DNA of 64,000 nt from Marimonas lutisalis (GTDB lineage: Bacteria > Pseudomonadota > Alphaproteobacteria > Rhodobacterales > Rhodobacteraceae). Positions 8,766-18,312 of the stretch are shown here, one piece after another. The position numbers and the translations under genes are program-made. The DNA lies in the NCBI RefSeq assembly GCF_005434965.1, contig NZ_SKCI01000001.1:1324952-1388951 (forward strand), given 5' to 3'. The notes beneath the pieces are model-generated. The model did not search any database. It was not told the origin of the DNA and saw only the letters and a list, made by a program, of their open reading frames with translations. How positions within the stretch are numbered: position 1 is the first letter of the stretch; every line of letters starts with the position of its first letter.

Positions 8766-9455
8766 TTAGTCCTCCGACTTGACCAGCCGCAGGTAACTTG
8801 GACGCTCGCCGCGCGCGGGCCCCTGCCGGAATGGGCGGCGCGGTTCGGCCAGGCCGGCCGGCGTGGGCCGGGGCGCAGGCGCCGTGATCATCGGCGCGCT
8901 ATTCACCGGCCGCAACTCGGTATGCATCAGGTTGAACCGGCGCGGCGCGCGCCCGATCGGTCCGCTGGTTTCGAAACAACCCAGCACGCGGCCCAGCACG
9001 CGGCTGATGTCGCCCAGGTCGCTTTGCAGCGGCAACAGTACCATCTGGCCCTCCAGCGCCGGCTTGCCGATGCCGGTTTCCGCGCTCAGCGTGACCCGGG
9101 CTGTGGCCGGCGTATTCAGCACCGCCTCCAGCGTTTCGGAAAACCGGCTGCGCCCGGCGGGCGGGATGAAGGAACTCACCGGCATGCCGCGCACCTCCAT
9201 GCCCATCAGGTCGTTCAGGTGCATCCCCGCGATGCGCAGGCGTGCGAGGCCGGGGGCGATCCGTTCCAGCACGAAAGCGTATTCCAGCGCGTTTTCGATT
9301 CCGCGCGGGTCGATCTCGCTGCGCCGGGGCACGCCTGCGCCCTGGCGCAGGGCCTCCCAATAGGTTTCAACCTCTGCAACCGCGCGGTACCTTCTGTTGC
9401 CCAGATTGCCCGTCATGTCGATTACGTTGCCACCCTCATTCTCCAGCCATCGCAT
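8766..9455 (-). CDS. PAS-domain protein (PAS_5-like family)
   Basis: A 229-residue cytoplasmic protein. Residues about 15-155 resemble the alphaproteobacterial PAS_5 family: an early RRSEIDPRGIENALEYAFVLERI, LRIAGMHLNDLMGMEVRGMP, and FIPPAGRSRFSE. The C-terminal 60 residues are Pro/Arg rich and look disordered. The ATG at 9455 follows GAGG by eight bases; a GTG three codons earlier (9464) and an ATG at 9416 are alternatives. Stand-alone proteins of this kind are abundant in Rhodobacteraceae and their role is unclear. It is convergent with the DAHP synthase gene. Confidence 0.75.
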   Translation of the reverse strand: MRWLENEGGNVIDMTGNLGNRRYRAVAEVETYWEALRQGAGVPRRSEIDPRGIENALEYAFVLERIAPGLARLRIAGMHLNDLMGMEVRGMPVSSFIPPAGRSRFSETLEAVLNTPATARVTLSAETGIGKPALEGQMVLLPLQSDLGDISRVLGRVLGCFETSGPIGRAPRRFNLMHTELRPVNSAPMITAPAPRPTPAGLAEPRRPFRQGPARGERPSYLRLVKSED

Positions 9456-9704
9456 GCACACCACCTCGATCGTCCGTTACTTGCCTGACCGGGTGTCGTG
9501 GCTCGCGTCAACAATATGGTCAGAATGATTACCCAAGTCTTAATATGCCACCGTTTGAGGTGCATTTGGTGAATTTTCTAAGGATTTGGTTAACCGCGCC
9601 TGTCTCGGGGCATCCCTATGCCGCGTCCGTATCGCAACTGTCAGGCCTTGCCCCCGGACCGGGGCAATGGCATCACGGGGCCCAAGCCTGACAAGGGGAT
9701 GAAC

Positions 9705-10595
9705 GTGATACAGTCGATGACCGGCTTTGCCTCGGCCAAGGGACAGATGGGAGCCTATGGCTGGAACTGGGAACTGCGCAGCGTCAATGCCAAGGGGCTT
9801 GATCTGCGGCTGCGGGTGCCTGACTGGATCGGCGGGTTAGAGGCAGCGTTGCGCACACGCTTGGGCGCGGCGCTGTCGCGCGGCTCGGTCACGCTGTCGC
9901 TGCGCGTTCAGCGCGAGGATGACGCAGGCACGCTGGCGGTCAACCAGGCGCAGCTCGATGCGGTGCTCACGGCGCTGGCACAGGTCGAGGAGCGCGCGCA
10001 TGAGAAAGGCGTCAGTCTGGGGCCGACGCGCGCCTCTGACATTCTCGGGCAGCGTGGCGTTCTGGAACAGGTCAGCGCCGAGGACGACACCGCACCGCTG
10101 CGCGATGCACTGCTGAAGGCGTTCGAGCCGCTGCTGGCCGAGTTCCTCGACATGCGTGCGGCCGAAGGCCGCGCGCTGAATGACGTGCTGAACACCCAGA
10201 TCGCCCAGATCGAGGCGCTGACGGCCAGCGCCGCCGCCGCCGCCGTGGACCGCCGCGCCGACATGGCCGAGGCGCTTCGCCACGCGCTGGCGCGCGTTCT
10301 CGACAATGCTGCGGGCGCAGACGAAGACCGCGTAGCGCAGGAGCTGGCGTTGATTGCGGTCAAGGCCGACATCACCGAAGAGCTTGACCGGCTGACCGCC
10401 CATGTCGGCGCCGCCCGCGATCTGCTGGCCGCCGACGGGCCGGTTGGGCGCAAGCTCGACTTCCTCACCCAGGAATTCAACCGCGAGGCCAACACCCTTT
10501 GCTCGAAATCGCAGTCGAAGGCGCTCACCGCCATCGGGCTCGAGCTCAAGGCGGTGATCGACCAGTTGCGCGAACAGGTTCAGAACGTGGAATGA
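9705..10595 (+). CDS. yicC: YicC family endoribonuclease/stress protein
   Basis: A 296-residue protein of the YicC family, beginning [10 protein letters not shown] like its homologues, with [16 protein letters not shown] after it and the C-terminal DUF1732 block ([13 protein letters not shown], then a conserved amphipathic tail). The start is set at GTG 9705, six bases after AGGGG, because it reproduces the usual N-terminus; an ATG two codons earlier (9699) sits directly on that ribosome site. E. coli YicC promotes RNA decay. It is directly followed by gmk, the common gene order in this group. Confidence 0.88.
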   Translation: MIQSMTGFASAKGQMGAYGWNWELRSVNAKGLDLRLRVPDWIGGLEAALRTRLGAALSRGSVTLSLRVQREDDAGTLAVNQAQLDAVLTALAQVEERAHEKGVSLGPTRASDILGQRGVLEQVSAEDDTAPLRDALLKAFEPLLAEFLDMRAAEGRALNDVLNTQIAQIEALTASAAAAAVDRRADMAEALRHALARVLDNAAGADEDRVAQELALIAVKADITEELDRLTAHVGAARDLLAADGPVGRKLDFLTQEFNREANTLCSKSQSKALTAIGLELKAVIDQLREQVQNVE

Positions 10596-10599
10596 CGAT

Positions 10600-11244
10600 A
10601 TGACGAAACGGCGTGGCCTTCTCATCATACTGTCCTCGCCCTCGGGCGCGGGCAAATCGACGCTCTCCAAGCGCCTGCGCGAATGGGATCCGACGATCCG
10701 CTTTTCGGTGTCGGCGACCACGCGCAAACCCCGCCCCGGCGAGGTGGACGGCAAGGATTATCACTTCATGACCGAAGAGGCGTTCAAGCGCGATGTCTCC
10801 GAAGGCGACATGCTGGAACATGCGCATGTCTTCGGCAATTTCTACGGCTCGCCCCGGCGGCCCGTAGAACGTGCGATCGAGGCCGGGCAGGATGTGCTGT
10901 TCGATATCGACTGGCAGGGCGCCCAGCAGATTCGCAACTCTGCGCTTGCGCCGCATACGCTTTCAATCTTCCTGTTGCCGCCTTCGATCACCGAACTGCA
11001 CCGCCGGCTGGTCAGCCGCGCACAGGACAGCGACGAGGTGATCGCCCGTCGCATGCAGAAAAGCTGGGACGAGATCTCGCACTGGGGCAGCTATGACTAC
11101 GTGCTGATCAACGATGATCTCGACCGCACCGATGCCGATCTCAAGGGCATCGTCACCGCCACCCGCCTGCGCCGGATCCAGCAGCCGATGCTGGTTGATC
11201 ACGTGCGCAAGCTGCAATCAGAATTCGAGGAGATGCAGACATGA
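10600..11244 (+). CDS. gmk: Guanylate kinase
   Basis: A 214-residue cytoplasmic kinase that converts GMP (or dGMP) and ATP to GDP and ADP. The P-loop SPSGAGKST is at about residues 13-21, followed by the GMP-binding segment [20 protein letters not shown]. Length and motifs are normal. It lies four bases after yicC and its TGA overlaps the next ATG, so yicC-gmk-carbonic anhydrase form one operon. Confidence 0.95.
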   Translation: MTKRRGLLIILSSPSGAGKSTLSKRLREWDPTIRFSVSATTRKPRPGEVDGKDYHFMTEEAFKRDVSEGDMLEHAHVFGNFYGSPRRPVERAIEAGQDVLFDIDWQGAQQIRNSALAPHTLSIFLLPPSITELHRRLVSRAQDSDEVIARRMQKSWDEISHWGSYDYVLINDDLDRTDADLKGIVTATRLRRIQQPMLVDHVRKLQSEFEEMQT

Positions 11245-11765
11245 CGCTTTACGCGCTTGAGGGCCACAGCCCGCAATGTCACGAAGACAGCTGGGTTGCC
11301 CCCGATGCCAACCTGATCGGCCAGGTCGTGCTTGAGGAGGGCGCCTCGGTCTGGTTCGGCGCCACGCTGCGCGGCGACAACGAGCCGATCATCGTCGGGC
11401 GCGGCTCGAACGTGCAGGAAAACTGCGTGATGCATACCGACATGGGTTTTCCGCTGACCATCGGCGCGGATTGCACCATCGGGCACAAGGTTATGCTGCA
11501 TGGCTGCACCATCGGTGACAACACCCTGATCGGCATGGGTGCGACCATCCTGAATGGGGCCAGGATCGGCAAGAACTGCCTGATCGGGGCCGGCGCATTG
11601 ATCACTGAGAAAAAAGAGATCCCGGATGGCAGCCTGGTGATGGGCGCGCCCGGCAAGGTCGTGCGTCAACTCGACGGACCGGCCATTGCCATGCTGACGG
11701 CCAGCGCGCAGCACTACCAGGATAACATGCGCCGTTTCCGCGACGGGCTGAGCCCGGTCGGCTGA
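11241..11765 (+). CDS. Gamma-carbonic anhydrase-like hexapeptide-repeat protein (YrdA/PaaY type)
   Basis: A 174-residue left-handed beta-helix protein built of hexapeptide repeats (for example [20 protein letters not shown]). The three zinc ligands expected of gamma-class carbonic anhydrases are present: His65 (MHTD), His82 and His87 (GHKVMLHG). It starts inside the gmk stop (ATGA). The family includes true carbonic anhydrases and proteins with no measured activity, so zinc binding is well supported and CO2 hydration only inferred. Confidence 0.85.
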   Translation: MTLYALEGHSPQCHEDSWVAPDANLIGQVVLEEGASVWFGATLRGDNEPIIVGRGSNVQENCVMHTDMGFPLTIGADCTIGHKVMLHGCTIGDNTLIGMGATILNGARIGKNCLIGAGALITEKKEIPDGSLVMGAPGKVVRQLDGPAIAMLTASAQHYQDNMRRFRDGLSPVG

Positions 11766-11770
11766 ACCGC

Positions 11771-12199
11771 TTAAGGGGTTGCATCTTCCTGCGCCCAGGC
11801 CTGCCGGGGCGAGGCGGATGGACGCGTGATTGCCCGATGATAGGCGCGGGCCCGTCCCGAGAGGCGCGCGGGCGATAACAGCTGAAAGGCCAGCCCGGGG
11901 AACCGCGCGCGCAGTTCCTTCTCGACAATGCTCTTGCGTGGAAGTTGCGCTGCGGCGGCGATCAGTGTCCCCTCGAAACCGGCCGCCTCAAGGTGCGCCG
12001 CGATGTCGAAAACGTCATAGCGCGGGCAGAACAGCCAGCAGATCACCTTGTCCGGCGCCATGCGACGCACCGCCTCCACGCTCAGGGTCTCAATCGGCAA
12101 CTCGACCAGGGTATGTTTTCCGTCGGGCGTCGGGCCCGGTTCGTCCCCCGCCGCGATACTCAGGATGAACGGGTCCAGTGGCAGTTCAATTTCGGGCAT
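11771..12199 (-). CDS. Hypothetical protein, 142 aa
   Basis: An unrecognised soluble protein of 142 residues. The central part (KVICWLFCPRYDVFDIAAHLEAAGFEG, broken here as KVICWLFCPRYD then VFDIAAHLEAAGFEG) alternates strand and helix and looks like a receiver-type or Rossmann-like core; the C-terminus is basic and Pro/Ala rich. The ATG at 12199 is preferred over a TTG seven codons upstream because AGGA lies ten bases before it. It is convergent with the carbonic anhydrase gene and divergent from phoR. No enzyme motif is visible and no function is claimed. Confidence 0.6.
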   Translation of the reverse strand: MPEIELPLDPFILSIAAGDEPGPTPDGKHTLVELPIETLSVEAVRRMAPDKVICWLFCPRYDVFDIAAHLEAAGFEGTLIAAAAQLPRKSIVEKELRARFPGLAFQLLSPARLSGRARAYHRAITRPSASPRQAWAQEDATP

Positions 12200-12380
12200 T
12201 GTGCAAAGGTCCTTCCCCAAAAGAATTCAGCGCAACACGAGTCAGCCCGCACCACCTTAGGCGTGTGCCAAGCGTGTGCAATTCCCCAAAAAGTGCGATG
12301 CCGGCGCCGGGCGGCCCGGCGCATTTACAATTCCGGTAAACTGGACGACTGTCCCGGCAGGATCCAGCGGACGCCCGAGA

Positions 12381-13424
12381 ATGACCGAAAACACCGCCCA
12401 GACGCTTGTCGATGCCGTTCCACTGGCGGCGATCCTCGTTGCGCGCGATGAACGCGTTACGGTGGCGAATGCCAGGGCGGTCGCCCTCCTGGGGGATCAC
12501 GTGATCGGCCGGCACTACGCTGCCGCCCTGCGCCAGCCCGAGATCCTGGATGCGATCGAGAACTGCGGGCGCGCGCTGACCCCGGGCAAGGCACGCTACC
12601 TTGCACGCAGCGGCGGCAGCGATGCCACTTACGTGGTGCATTGTGGCTGGGTCGAATGCGGCGATTTCAGCGGCGTCCTGGTCAGCTTCGAGGATATCTC
12701 GGAGCTGGAGTCTGCCGGCCAGATGCGCCGTGATTTTGTCGCCAATGTCAGCCACGAACTGCGCACGCCGCTGACCGCGCTGATGGGCTTCATCGAAACC
12801 CTGCAGGGCCCCGCCCGCAACGATCCCGACGCGCAGGACCGTTTTCTTGCCACCATGCAGGCCGAGGCCCAGCGCATGGAGCGGCTGGTGCGCGACCTTC
12901 TGGCGCTCAGCCGGGTCGAGGCGCAGGAACGCCAGCGCCCGGCTGCGCCGGTCGATCTGGCCGCGCTGGCGCGCTCAGTGCTGCACGGGCTGGGCCCCGT
13001 GGCCGCGCAAAGCAACGTGACTCTTGAAACCCGGATGCCCGACGGGGCCGTCACCGTGCCGGGCGACGAGGAGCAGCTGCGCCAGCTTTTGACGAACCTC
13101 GTTGAGAACGCGATCAAATATGGCGGGGCAGGGGGCACCGTCACCCTCGGCCTGTCGCTGTCCGAACGCGAAGCGGCCCTGCGCGGCCCCGGCGTGCTGC
13201 TGAGTGTCACGGATACCGGCCCCGGTATCGACCCGCTTCACATCCCGCGGCTGACCGAACGCTTCTACCGTGTCGATTCGCACCGGTCGCGGCAGGTGGG
13301 GGGCACCGGGCTTGGCCTGGCTATCGTCAAGCATATCGTTAACCGCCACCGCGGTCGGTTACGCATCGACAGCACACCGGGCAAGGGCAGTACATTTACG
13401 GTCATCCTGCCTGCCGACGGCTGA
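12381..13424 (+). CDS. phoR: Phosphate regulon sensor histidine kinase PhoR
   Basis: A 347-residue histidine kinase: an N-terminal PAS-like domain (about 5-105), a HisKA dimerisation domain with the phospho-acceptor His125 in FVANVSHELRTPLTALMGF, then a HATPase domain with the N box (LLTNLVENAIKYG), G1 (VTDTGPGI) and G2 (GGTGLGLAIVKHI). No membrane segment is present even if the reading frame is extended upstream, so the protein is probably cytosolic or held at the membrane by PstSCAB/PhoU. It heads phoR-pstSCAB-phoU-phoB and should phosphorylate PhoB under phosphate limitation. Confidence 0.92.
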   Translation: MTENTAQTLVDAVPLAAILVARDERVTVANARAVALLGDHVIGRHYAAALRQPEILDAIENCGRALTPGKARYLARSGGSDATYVVHCGWVECGDFSGVLVSFEDISELESAGQMRRDFVANVSHELRTPLTALMGFIETLQGPARNDPDAQDRFLATMQAEAQRMERLVRDLLALSRVEAQERQRPAAPVDLAALARSVLHGLGPVAAQSNVTLETRMPDGAVTVPGDEEQLRQLLTNLVENAIKYGGAGGTVTLGLSLSEREAALRGPGVLLSVTDTGPGIDPLHIPRLTERFYRVDSHRSRQVGGTGLGLAIVKHIVNRHRGRLRIDSTPGKGSTFTVILPADG

Positions 13425-13454
13425 TCTCGCGAAAATTCGCCGCGAAAATGATCG

Positions 13455-13483
13455 TTGTCATGAAACTGTTACACACCTGTCAC
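13455..13483 (+). promoter_or_regulatory. Pho box (three PhoB half-site repeats) upstream of pstS
   Basis: Three 7-mers at exact 11-bp spacing: TTGTCAT (13455-13461), CTGTTAC (13466-13472) and CTGTCAC (13477-13483), separated by 4-nt spacers. This is the classical PhoB direct-repeat architecture. It lies about 80 bp before the pstS start, so phosphate-starvation induction of pstSCAB-phoU-phoB is expected. Confidence 0.85.
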
Positions 13484-13564
13484 AAAAGCATTGCGTGCAA
13501 CGCGTAGGCCGCGCCGCAAGGTTCCTCGGGATGGGGGCCGCGCAAACGCAATCAGGAGTGATCC

Positions 13565-14605
13565 ATGACCCTTTTCAAACTCGCCACCTCGGCTGCTGCC
13601 ATTGCCGCCGTTTCCGCCACCGCCGCCGCCGCGCGCGACCAGGTCCAGGTGGCCGGCTCGTCGACCGTGCTGCCCTATGCCTCGATCGTGGCCGAGCTGT
13701 TCGGCGACAACACGGATTTCCCGACGCCGGTCGTCGAGTCGGGCGGCTCCTCGGCCGGGCTCAAGCGCTTCTGCGAAGGCGTGGGCGAGAACACCATCGA
13801 CATCGCCAATGCCTCGCGCAAGATCCGCGAAAAGGAAATCAATGCCTGCGCCGAAAACGGTGTGACCGACATCATCGAGGTCCGCATCGGCTATGACGGC
13901 ATCGTCTTTGCCTCCCAGCAGTCGGGCCCGGCCTTCGCCGCGTTCGAGCCCTCGGACATCTTCAACGCCATCGGCGCCAAGGTGCTGAAAGACGGCGAAG
14001 TGGTCGACAACCCCTATAACAGCTGGACCGAGTTCAACGCCGAGCTGCCCGATGCCGAGATCGCGATGTTCATCCCAGGCACCAAGCACGGCACCCGCGA
14101 GGTTTTCGAAGACAAGGTGCTGCTGACAGGCTGTGAAGACACCGGTACCATGAAAGCCATGATGGACGGCGGCATGACCGAAGACGACGCCGAGGATGCC
14201 TGCCTCGACGTGCGCCAGGACGGCAAGTCGGTCGATATCGACGGCGACTATACCGAAACGCTGGCGCGCATCGACGCCAACACCAACGGCATCGGCGTCT
14301 TTGGTCTCGCGTTCTACGAGAACAATACCGACAAGCTGAAGGTCGCCACCATGGGCGGCGTCTCGCCCTCGACCGAGACCATCGCCAGCGGCGAATACCC
14401 GGTCTCGCGCCCGCTCTTCTTCTACGTCAAGAAGGCGCATATCGGCGTGATCCCGGGACTCAAGGAGTACGCCCAGTTCTTCACCGCCGACGAAATCGCA
14501 GGCCCGCAGGGCCCGCTGGCCCAATACGGCCTTGTCGCCGATCCGGAACTGGCTGCCACCCAGGCCGCCGTGGCCGAAGAAAAGACCATGGGCAGCGGTA
14601 TGTAA
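13565..14605 (+). CDS. pstS: Phosphate ABC transporter substrate-binding protein PstS
   Basis: A 346-residue periplasmic phosphate-binding protein. A signal peptide (about 1-23, ending AAAA) precedes QVQVAGSSTVLPYA, the phosphate-binding loop, followed by ESGGSSAGLKRFCEG and, later, GTREVFEDKVL. GGAG lies seven bases before the ATG. The gene is preceded by a Pho box and followed by a hairpin that probably limits transcription into pstC, giving an excess of binding protein. It delivers phosphate to PstC/PstA. Confidence 0.94.
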   Translation: MTLFKLATSAAAIAAVSATAAAARDQVQVAGSSTVLPYASIVAELFGDNTDFPTPVVESGGSSAGLKRFCEGVGENTIDIANASRKIREKEINACAENGVTDIIEVRIGYDGIVFASQQSGPAFAAFEPSDIFNAIGAKVLKDGEVVDNPYNSWTEFNAELPDAEIAMFIPGTKHGTREVFEDKVLLTGCEDTGTMKAMMDGGMTEDDAEDACLDVRQDGKSVDIDGDYTETLARIDANTNGIGVFGLAFYENNTDKLKVATMGGVSPSTETIASGEYPVSRPLFFYVKKAHIGVIPGLKEYAQFFTADEIAGPQGPLAQYGLVADPELAATQAAVAEEKTMGSGM

Positions 14606-14626
14606 TCCGGTCGTTGACCTGTTCCC

Positions 14627-14653
14627 AAGGGGCGGCATATTCCGCCGCCCCTT
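14627..14653 (+). terminator. Hairpin with T-rich tail between pstS and pstC (attenuator/partial terminator)
   Basis: A perfect 10-bp stem AAGGGGCGGC/GCCGCCCCTT with a 7-nt loop, followed by TTCCTTTT. Partial termination here would make pstS mRNA more abundant than the downstream pst genes. Confidence 0.8.
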
Positions 14654-14692
14654 TTCCTTTTAGGACCTTTTCCAACGCTCTTCGGGGGATAC

Positions 14693-16165
14693 ATGCCGCT
14701 ACTCTGGCTCATTCTGATTGTGCTCGGCATCGCCGCCGCCGGCTACCTGCTGGGCCGCGGGCGTGCCCTGGCCAGCGTCGGGGGAGACCGCCGCGCGCTG
14801 CATTCGCTGCCGTCCTACTATGGCGCGAACGTCGCGCTGAAAGCCGTCGTTCCCGCCGTGCTGCTGCTTCTCGTCTGGTTGCTGGCGCAACCGTTCTACG
14901 TGAACTCGGTCGTCTCGGGCTTGATCCCCGACAGCGAGATCGCCGAAGGCTCTAGCCGCGGGCTGGTGCTGGCCGAAGTGCGCCGCACCGCCGATGGTCT
15001 CGATGCCGCAGTGGCCGCTGGCCAGATGGACGAAGGCTTTGCGGGCAACGCCGGGGCCGACGCTGCCGAGGTGACCCAGAAGCTCAAGGATGCGGGCCAG
15101 ATCGTGACCTCGCAGATCACCGCGCCGATCCTGCGCGCGGCCCAGGAATACCGCGTTCAGAACGCGGCTGGGCGGCTTTGGATGGCGATCGCGGTGATCG
15201 CGGTTGCGGTCTTGGGCGCGCTCTGGGGCCTGCGTGAAACCAGCGCAGAGTTTCGCGCGCGCAACGTGGTTGAAACGGGCATTCGCGCGCTCCTGATCGG
15301 GGCGGCGTCGATTGCCATCCTTACCACCATCGGCATCGTGCTCAGCCTCGTCTTCAACACGGTCGAGTTTTTCCGCCTCTACCCGGCCTCGGATTTCTTC
15401 ACCGGGCTCAACTGGGCGCCCAGTTTCTCGGGTCGTGGAGGGGCATCCGACCTTGGCGTGCTGCCGCTTCTCTGGGGCACGTTCTACATCTCTATCGTCG
15501 CGCTGGCCGTGGCGGTGCCGATCGGCCTTTTCTCGGCCATCTACCTGTCGGAATATGCCACCCCGCGCGTGCGCGCCGTGGCCAAGCCGATGCTGGAAAT
15601 CCTCGCCGGCATCCCCACCATCGTCTATGGCCTTTTCGCGCTGCTGACGGTCGGGCCGCTGCTGATGACCGTGTTTGGCAAGGAGGGTCTCGGCTGGATG
15701 CAGGCCGGCACCGCGGTGATGACGGCGGGCCTGGTGATGGGCATCATGCTCATCCCGTTTGTCAGCTCGCTTTCCGATGACATCATCAATGCCGTGCCGC
15801 AGGCTTTGCGCGATGGCGCCTACGGCCTTGGCGCCACGAAGTCCGAAACCATACGGCAGGTGGTGCTGCCTGCCGCGCTGCCGGGGATCGTCGGTGCGAT
15901 CCTGCTGGCCGCCAGCCGCGCCATCGGTGAAACCATGATCGTGGTGCTCGGGGCAGGGGCCGCCGCGCGGCTCTCGCTCAACCCGTTCGAGGCGATGACC
16001 ACGGTGACCGCCAAGATCGTCAGCCAGCTGACCGGCGACGCCGATTTCGCCTCGCCCGAGGCGCTGGTGGCCTTCGCGCTCGGCATGACGCTCTTCGTCA
16101 TCACGCTCGGGCTCAACATCTTCGCGCTCTACATCGTGCGCAAGTATCGGGAGCAGTACGAATGA
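14693..16165 (+). CDS. pstC: Phosphate ABC transporter permease PstC
   Basis: A 490-residue inner-membrane permease, longer than the roughly 320-residue E. coli protein. Its extra N-terminal 200 residues contain several hydrophobic segments and a polar periplasmic stretch (about 80-155). The C-terminal 300 residues are the canonical MetI-like domain with the EAA loop ALRDGAYGLGATKSETIRQV and IVYGLFALLTVGPLL. GGGGG lies before the ATG, and the stop overlaps pstA by four bases. The long form is usual in alphaproteobacteria. Confidence 0.92.
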   Translation: MPLLWLILIVLGIAAAGYLLGRGRALASVGGDRRALHSLPSYYGANVALKAVVPAVLLLLVWLLAQPFYVNSVVSGLIPDSEIAEGSSRGLVLAEVRRTADGLDAAVAAGQMDEGFAGNAGADAAEVTQKLKDAGQIVTSQITAPILRAAQEYRVQNAAGRLWMAIAVIAVAVLGALWGLRETSAEFRARNVVETGIRALLIGAASIAILTTIGIVLSLVFNTVEFFRLYPASDFFTGLNWAPSFSGRGGASDLGVLPLLWGTFYISIVALAVAVPIGLFSAIYLSEYATPRVRAVAKPMLEILAGIPTIVYGLFALLTVGPLLMTVFGKEGLGWMQAGTAVMTAGLVMGIMLIPFVSSLSDDIINAVPQALRDGAYGLGATKSETIRQVVLPAALPGIVGAILLAASRAIGETMIVVLGAGAAARLSLNPFEAMTTVTAKIVSQLTGDADFASPEALVAFALGMTLFVITLGLNIFALYIVRKYREQYE

Positions 16166-17493
16166 CCGACGCAACGCTGAACTCCGGCGGCGAATCCCCG
16201 AAAAACCGCTCTCTGCACACGCTGGACGTCCGCACCAAGCGCCGCAACCGCGCCGAGTCCCGGTTCAAGGCCTATGGCATCGCCGCGATCCTGGTGGGGA
16301 TCTTCTTTCTTGTCGTGCTGGCGGTGTCGATCATCCGTTCGGGAGCGCCGGCCTTTTCCCGCACCGTCGTCGATATCGAGTTCACGCTGACCCAGGCCCA
16401 GCTTGACGAGGCCGAAAGCCAGCTCTTCAAGACCAAGGCCTACCAGACGATGTTTATCGCCGCGCTGAAGGAAAAGCTTGATGCGCGCGGGCTTGACGTG
16501 GCGTTTGACGATGCCGCCATCGAACGGCTGCTGGGCAAGATCGGCGGCGACCTGCGCAGCTTCTACGCGGCAAATCCCGATCAGGTGGGGCAGGCGGTCT
16601 CGTTCCAGCTGCCCGCCTCGTCGCGCGTCGACGGCTATTTCAAGGGGCGCGTCAGCCGCGATACCCTGCAGGACAGCCGCTTCCTGATGAAAACCGATCT
16701 CGACCTCGTCGATGCGCTGCACGATGCGGGCATTGTCAGGACCGCCTTCAACTCGACCTTCATCACCGGCGCCGACTCGGGCGTGGACAACCCCGGCGGC
16801 GCGGGGCTGGGCGCCTCGGTCGTTGGCTCGTTCTTCATGATGCTGGTGGTGCTCGTGCTGTCGCTGCCGATCGGTGTCGCCGCCTCGATCTATCTTGAGG
16901 AATTCGCGCCGAAGAACCGCTTCACCGACCTGATCGAGGTGAATATCTCGAACCTGGCCGCGGTGCCCTCGATCGTCTTCGGTATCCTCGGGCTCGCGGT
17001 GTTCATCCAGTTCATGCACCTGCCGCAATCGGCCCCGTTGGTGGGCGGCCTGGTGCTCACGCTGATGACGCTGCCGACGATCATCATCTCGACCCGGGCG
17101 TCGCTCAAATCCGTGCCGCCGTCGATCCGCGATGCCGCGCTCGGGGTGGGCGCCTCGAAGATGCAGGCGGTGTTCCACCACGTGTTGCCGCTGGCCATGC
17201 CCGGGATCCTGACCGGCACCATCATCGGCCTTGCCCAGGCGCTTGGCGAAACCGCGCCGCTTTTGCTCATCGGTATGGTGGGGTTCGTCGCGCGCGGTTA
17301 CCCGGAAACCGTGATGGCCGGCTTTACCGAACCGAACTCGGCCATGCCGGCACAGATCTACACATGGGCCGCGCGCGCCGATGCCAGCTTTTATGAAAAG
17401 GCCTGGGGCGGGATTATCATCCTGCTTGCCTTCCTGCTGGCCATGAACATCATCGCCATCATCCTGCGCCGCCGGTTTGAGCGCCGTTGGTAG
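16162..17493 (+). CDS. pstA: Phosphate ABC transporter permease PstA with N-terminal DUF3333-like periplasmic domain
   Basis: A 443-residue inner-membrane permease. After a basic N-terminus and one membrane helix (about 38-60), a roughly 145-residue soluble segment follows (starting [16 protein letters not shown]), matching the position of the DUF3333 domain found on proteobacterial PstA. The permease domain then has [10 protein letters not shown], the EAA loop [20 protein letters not shown] and [15 protein letters not shown]. It overlaps pstC (ATGA) and is ten bases before pstB. It forms the phosphate channel with PstC. Confidence 0.92.
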   Translation: MTDATLNSGGESPKNRSLHTLDVRTKRRNRAESRFKAYGIAAILVGIFFLVVLAVSIIRSGAPAFSRTVVDIEFTLTQAQLDEAESQLFKTKAYQTMFIAALKEKLDARGLDVAFDDAAIERLLGKIGGDLRSFYAANPDQVGQAVSFQLPASSRVDGYFKGRVSRDTLQDSRFLMKTDLDLVDALHDAGIVRTAFNSTFITGADSGVDNPGGAGLGASVVGSFFMMLVVLVLSLPIGVAASIYLEEFAPKNRFTDLIEVNISNLAAVPSIVFGILGLAVFIQFMHLPQSAPLVGGLVLTLMTLPTIIISTRASLKSVPPSIRDAALGVGASKMQAVFHHVLPLAMPGILTGTIIGLAQALGETAPLLLIGMVGFVARGYPETVMAGFTEPNSAMPAQIYTWAARADASFYEKAWGGIIILLAFLLAMNIIAIILRRRFERRW

Positions 17494-17503
17494 GGAGACA
17501 CCC

Positions 17504-18301
17504 ATGTTCGACACACCCAATAGGGAGGCCTCCGTGAGCCAGACCGATATCAAGATCAACGCCCGCGACGTTCAGGTGTTCTACGGCGACAACCACGCGA
17601 TCAAAGATGTCAGCGTCGACATCGAGGACAAAACCGTGACCGCCTTCATCGGCCCCTCGGGCTGCGGCAAGTCGACCTTCCTGCGGTGCCTGAACCGGAT
17701 GAACGATACGATCGACATCTGTCGCGTCGAAGGCACGATCCTGCTGGACGGCGAAGACATCTACGATAAATCCGTCGATCCGGTGCAGCTGCGCGCCAAG
17801 GTGGGCATGGTGTTTCAGAAACCGAACCCGTTTCCGAAATCGATCTACGACAACATCGCCTATGGTCCGCGTATCCACGGGTTGGCCCGCAACAAGGCCG
17901 AGCTTGACGAGATCGTCGAGAAATCCCTGCGCCGCGGCGCCCTCTGGGATGAGGTGAAGGACAGGCTTCACGCCCCTGGCACCGGCCTTTCCGGCGGTCA
18001 GCAACAACGGCTCTGCATCGCGCGCGCCATCGCCACCGAGCCCGAGGTTCTGCTCATGGACGAACCCTGCTCGGCGCTCGATCCCATTGCCACCGCGCAG
18101 GTCGAGGAACTGATCGACGAGCTGAAGCAGAACTTCTCGGTCGTCATCGTGACCCACTCGATGCAGCAGGCCGCCCGCGTCAGCCAGAAAACCGCCTTCT
18201 TCCACCTGGGTAACCTGGTCGAATACGGTGAAACCGGGCAGATCTTCACCAAACCAAACGATCCCCGCACCGAATCCTACATCACCGGCCGGATCGGCTA
18301 A
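17504..18301 (+). CDS. pstB: Phosphate ABC transporter ATPase PstB
   Basis: A 265-residue ATPase of the high-affinity phosphate importer. Walker [10 protein letters not shown], the PstB-specific [11 protein letters not shown]-loop [20 protein letters not shown], signature LSGGQQQR and Walker [14 protein letters not shown] are all present. The ATG at 17504 follows GGGAGA by five bases and starts with a short polar extension before the ABC core; a second ATG-like start is not needed. It lies between pstA and phoU. Confidence 0.95.
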   Translation: MFDTPNREASVSQTDIKINARDVQVFYGDNHAIKDVSVDIEDKTVTAFIGPSGCGKSTFLRCLNRMNDTIDICRVEGTILLDGEDIYDKSVDPVQLRAKVGMVFQKPNPFPKSIYDNIAYGPRIHGLARNKAELDEIVEKSLRRGALWDEVKDRLHAPGTGLSGGQQQRLCIARAIATEPEVLLMDEPCSALDPIATAQVEELIDELKQNFSVVIVTHSMQQAARVSQKTAFFHLGNLVEYGETGQIFTKPNDPRTESYITGRIG

Positions 18302-18312
18302 GGAGAACACAG

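Noticed and set aside
14699-16174. Long minus-strand frame opposite pstC
   Set aside because: Its composition (many His, Arg, Gln) and lack of any motif show a shadow of pstC.
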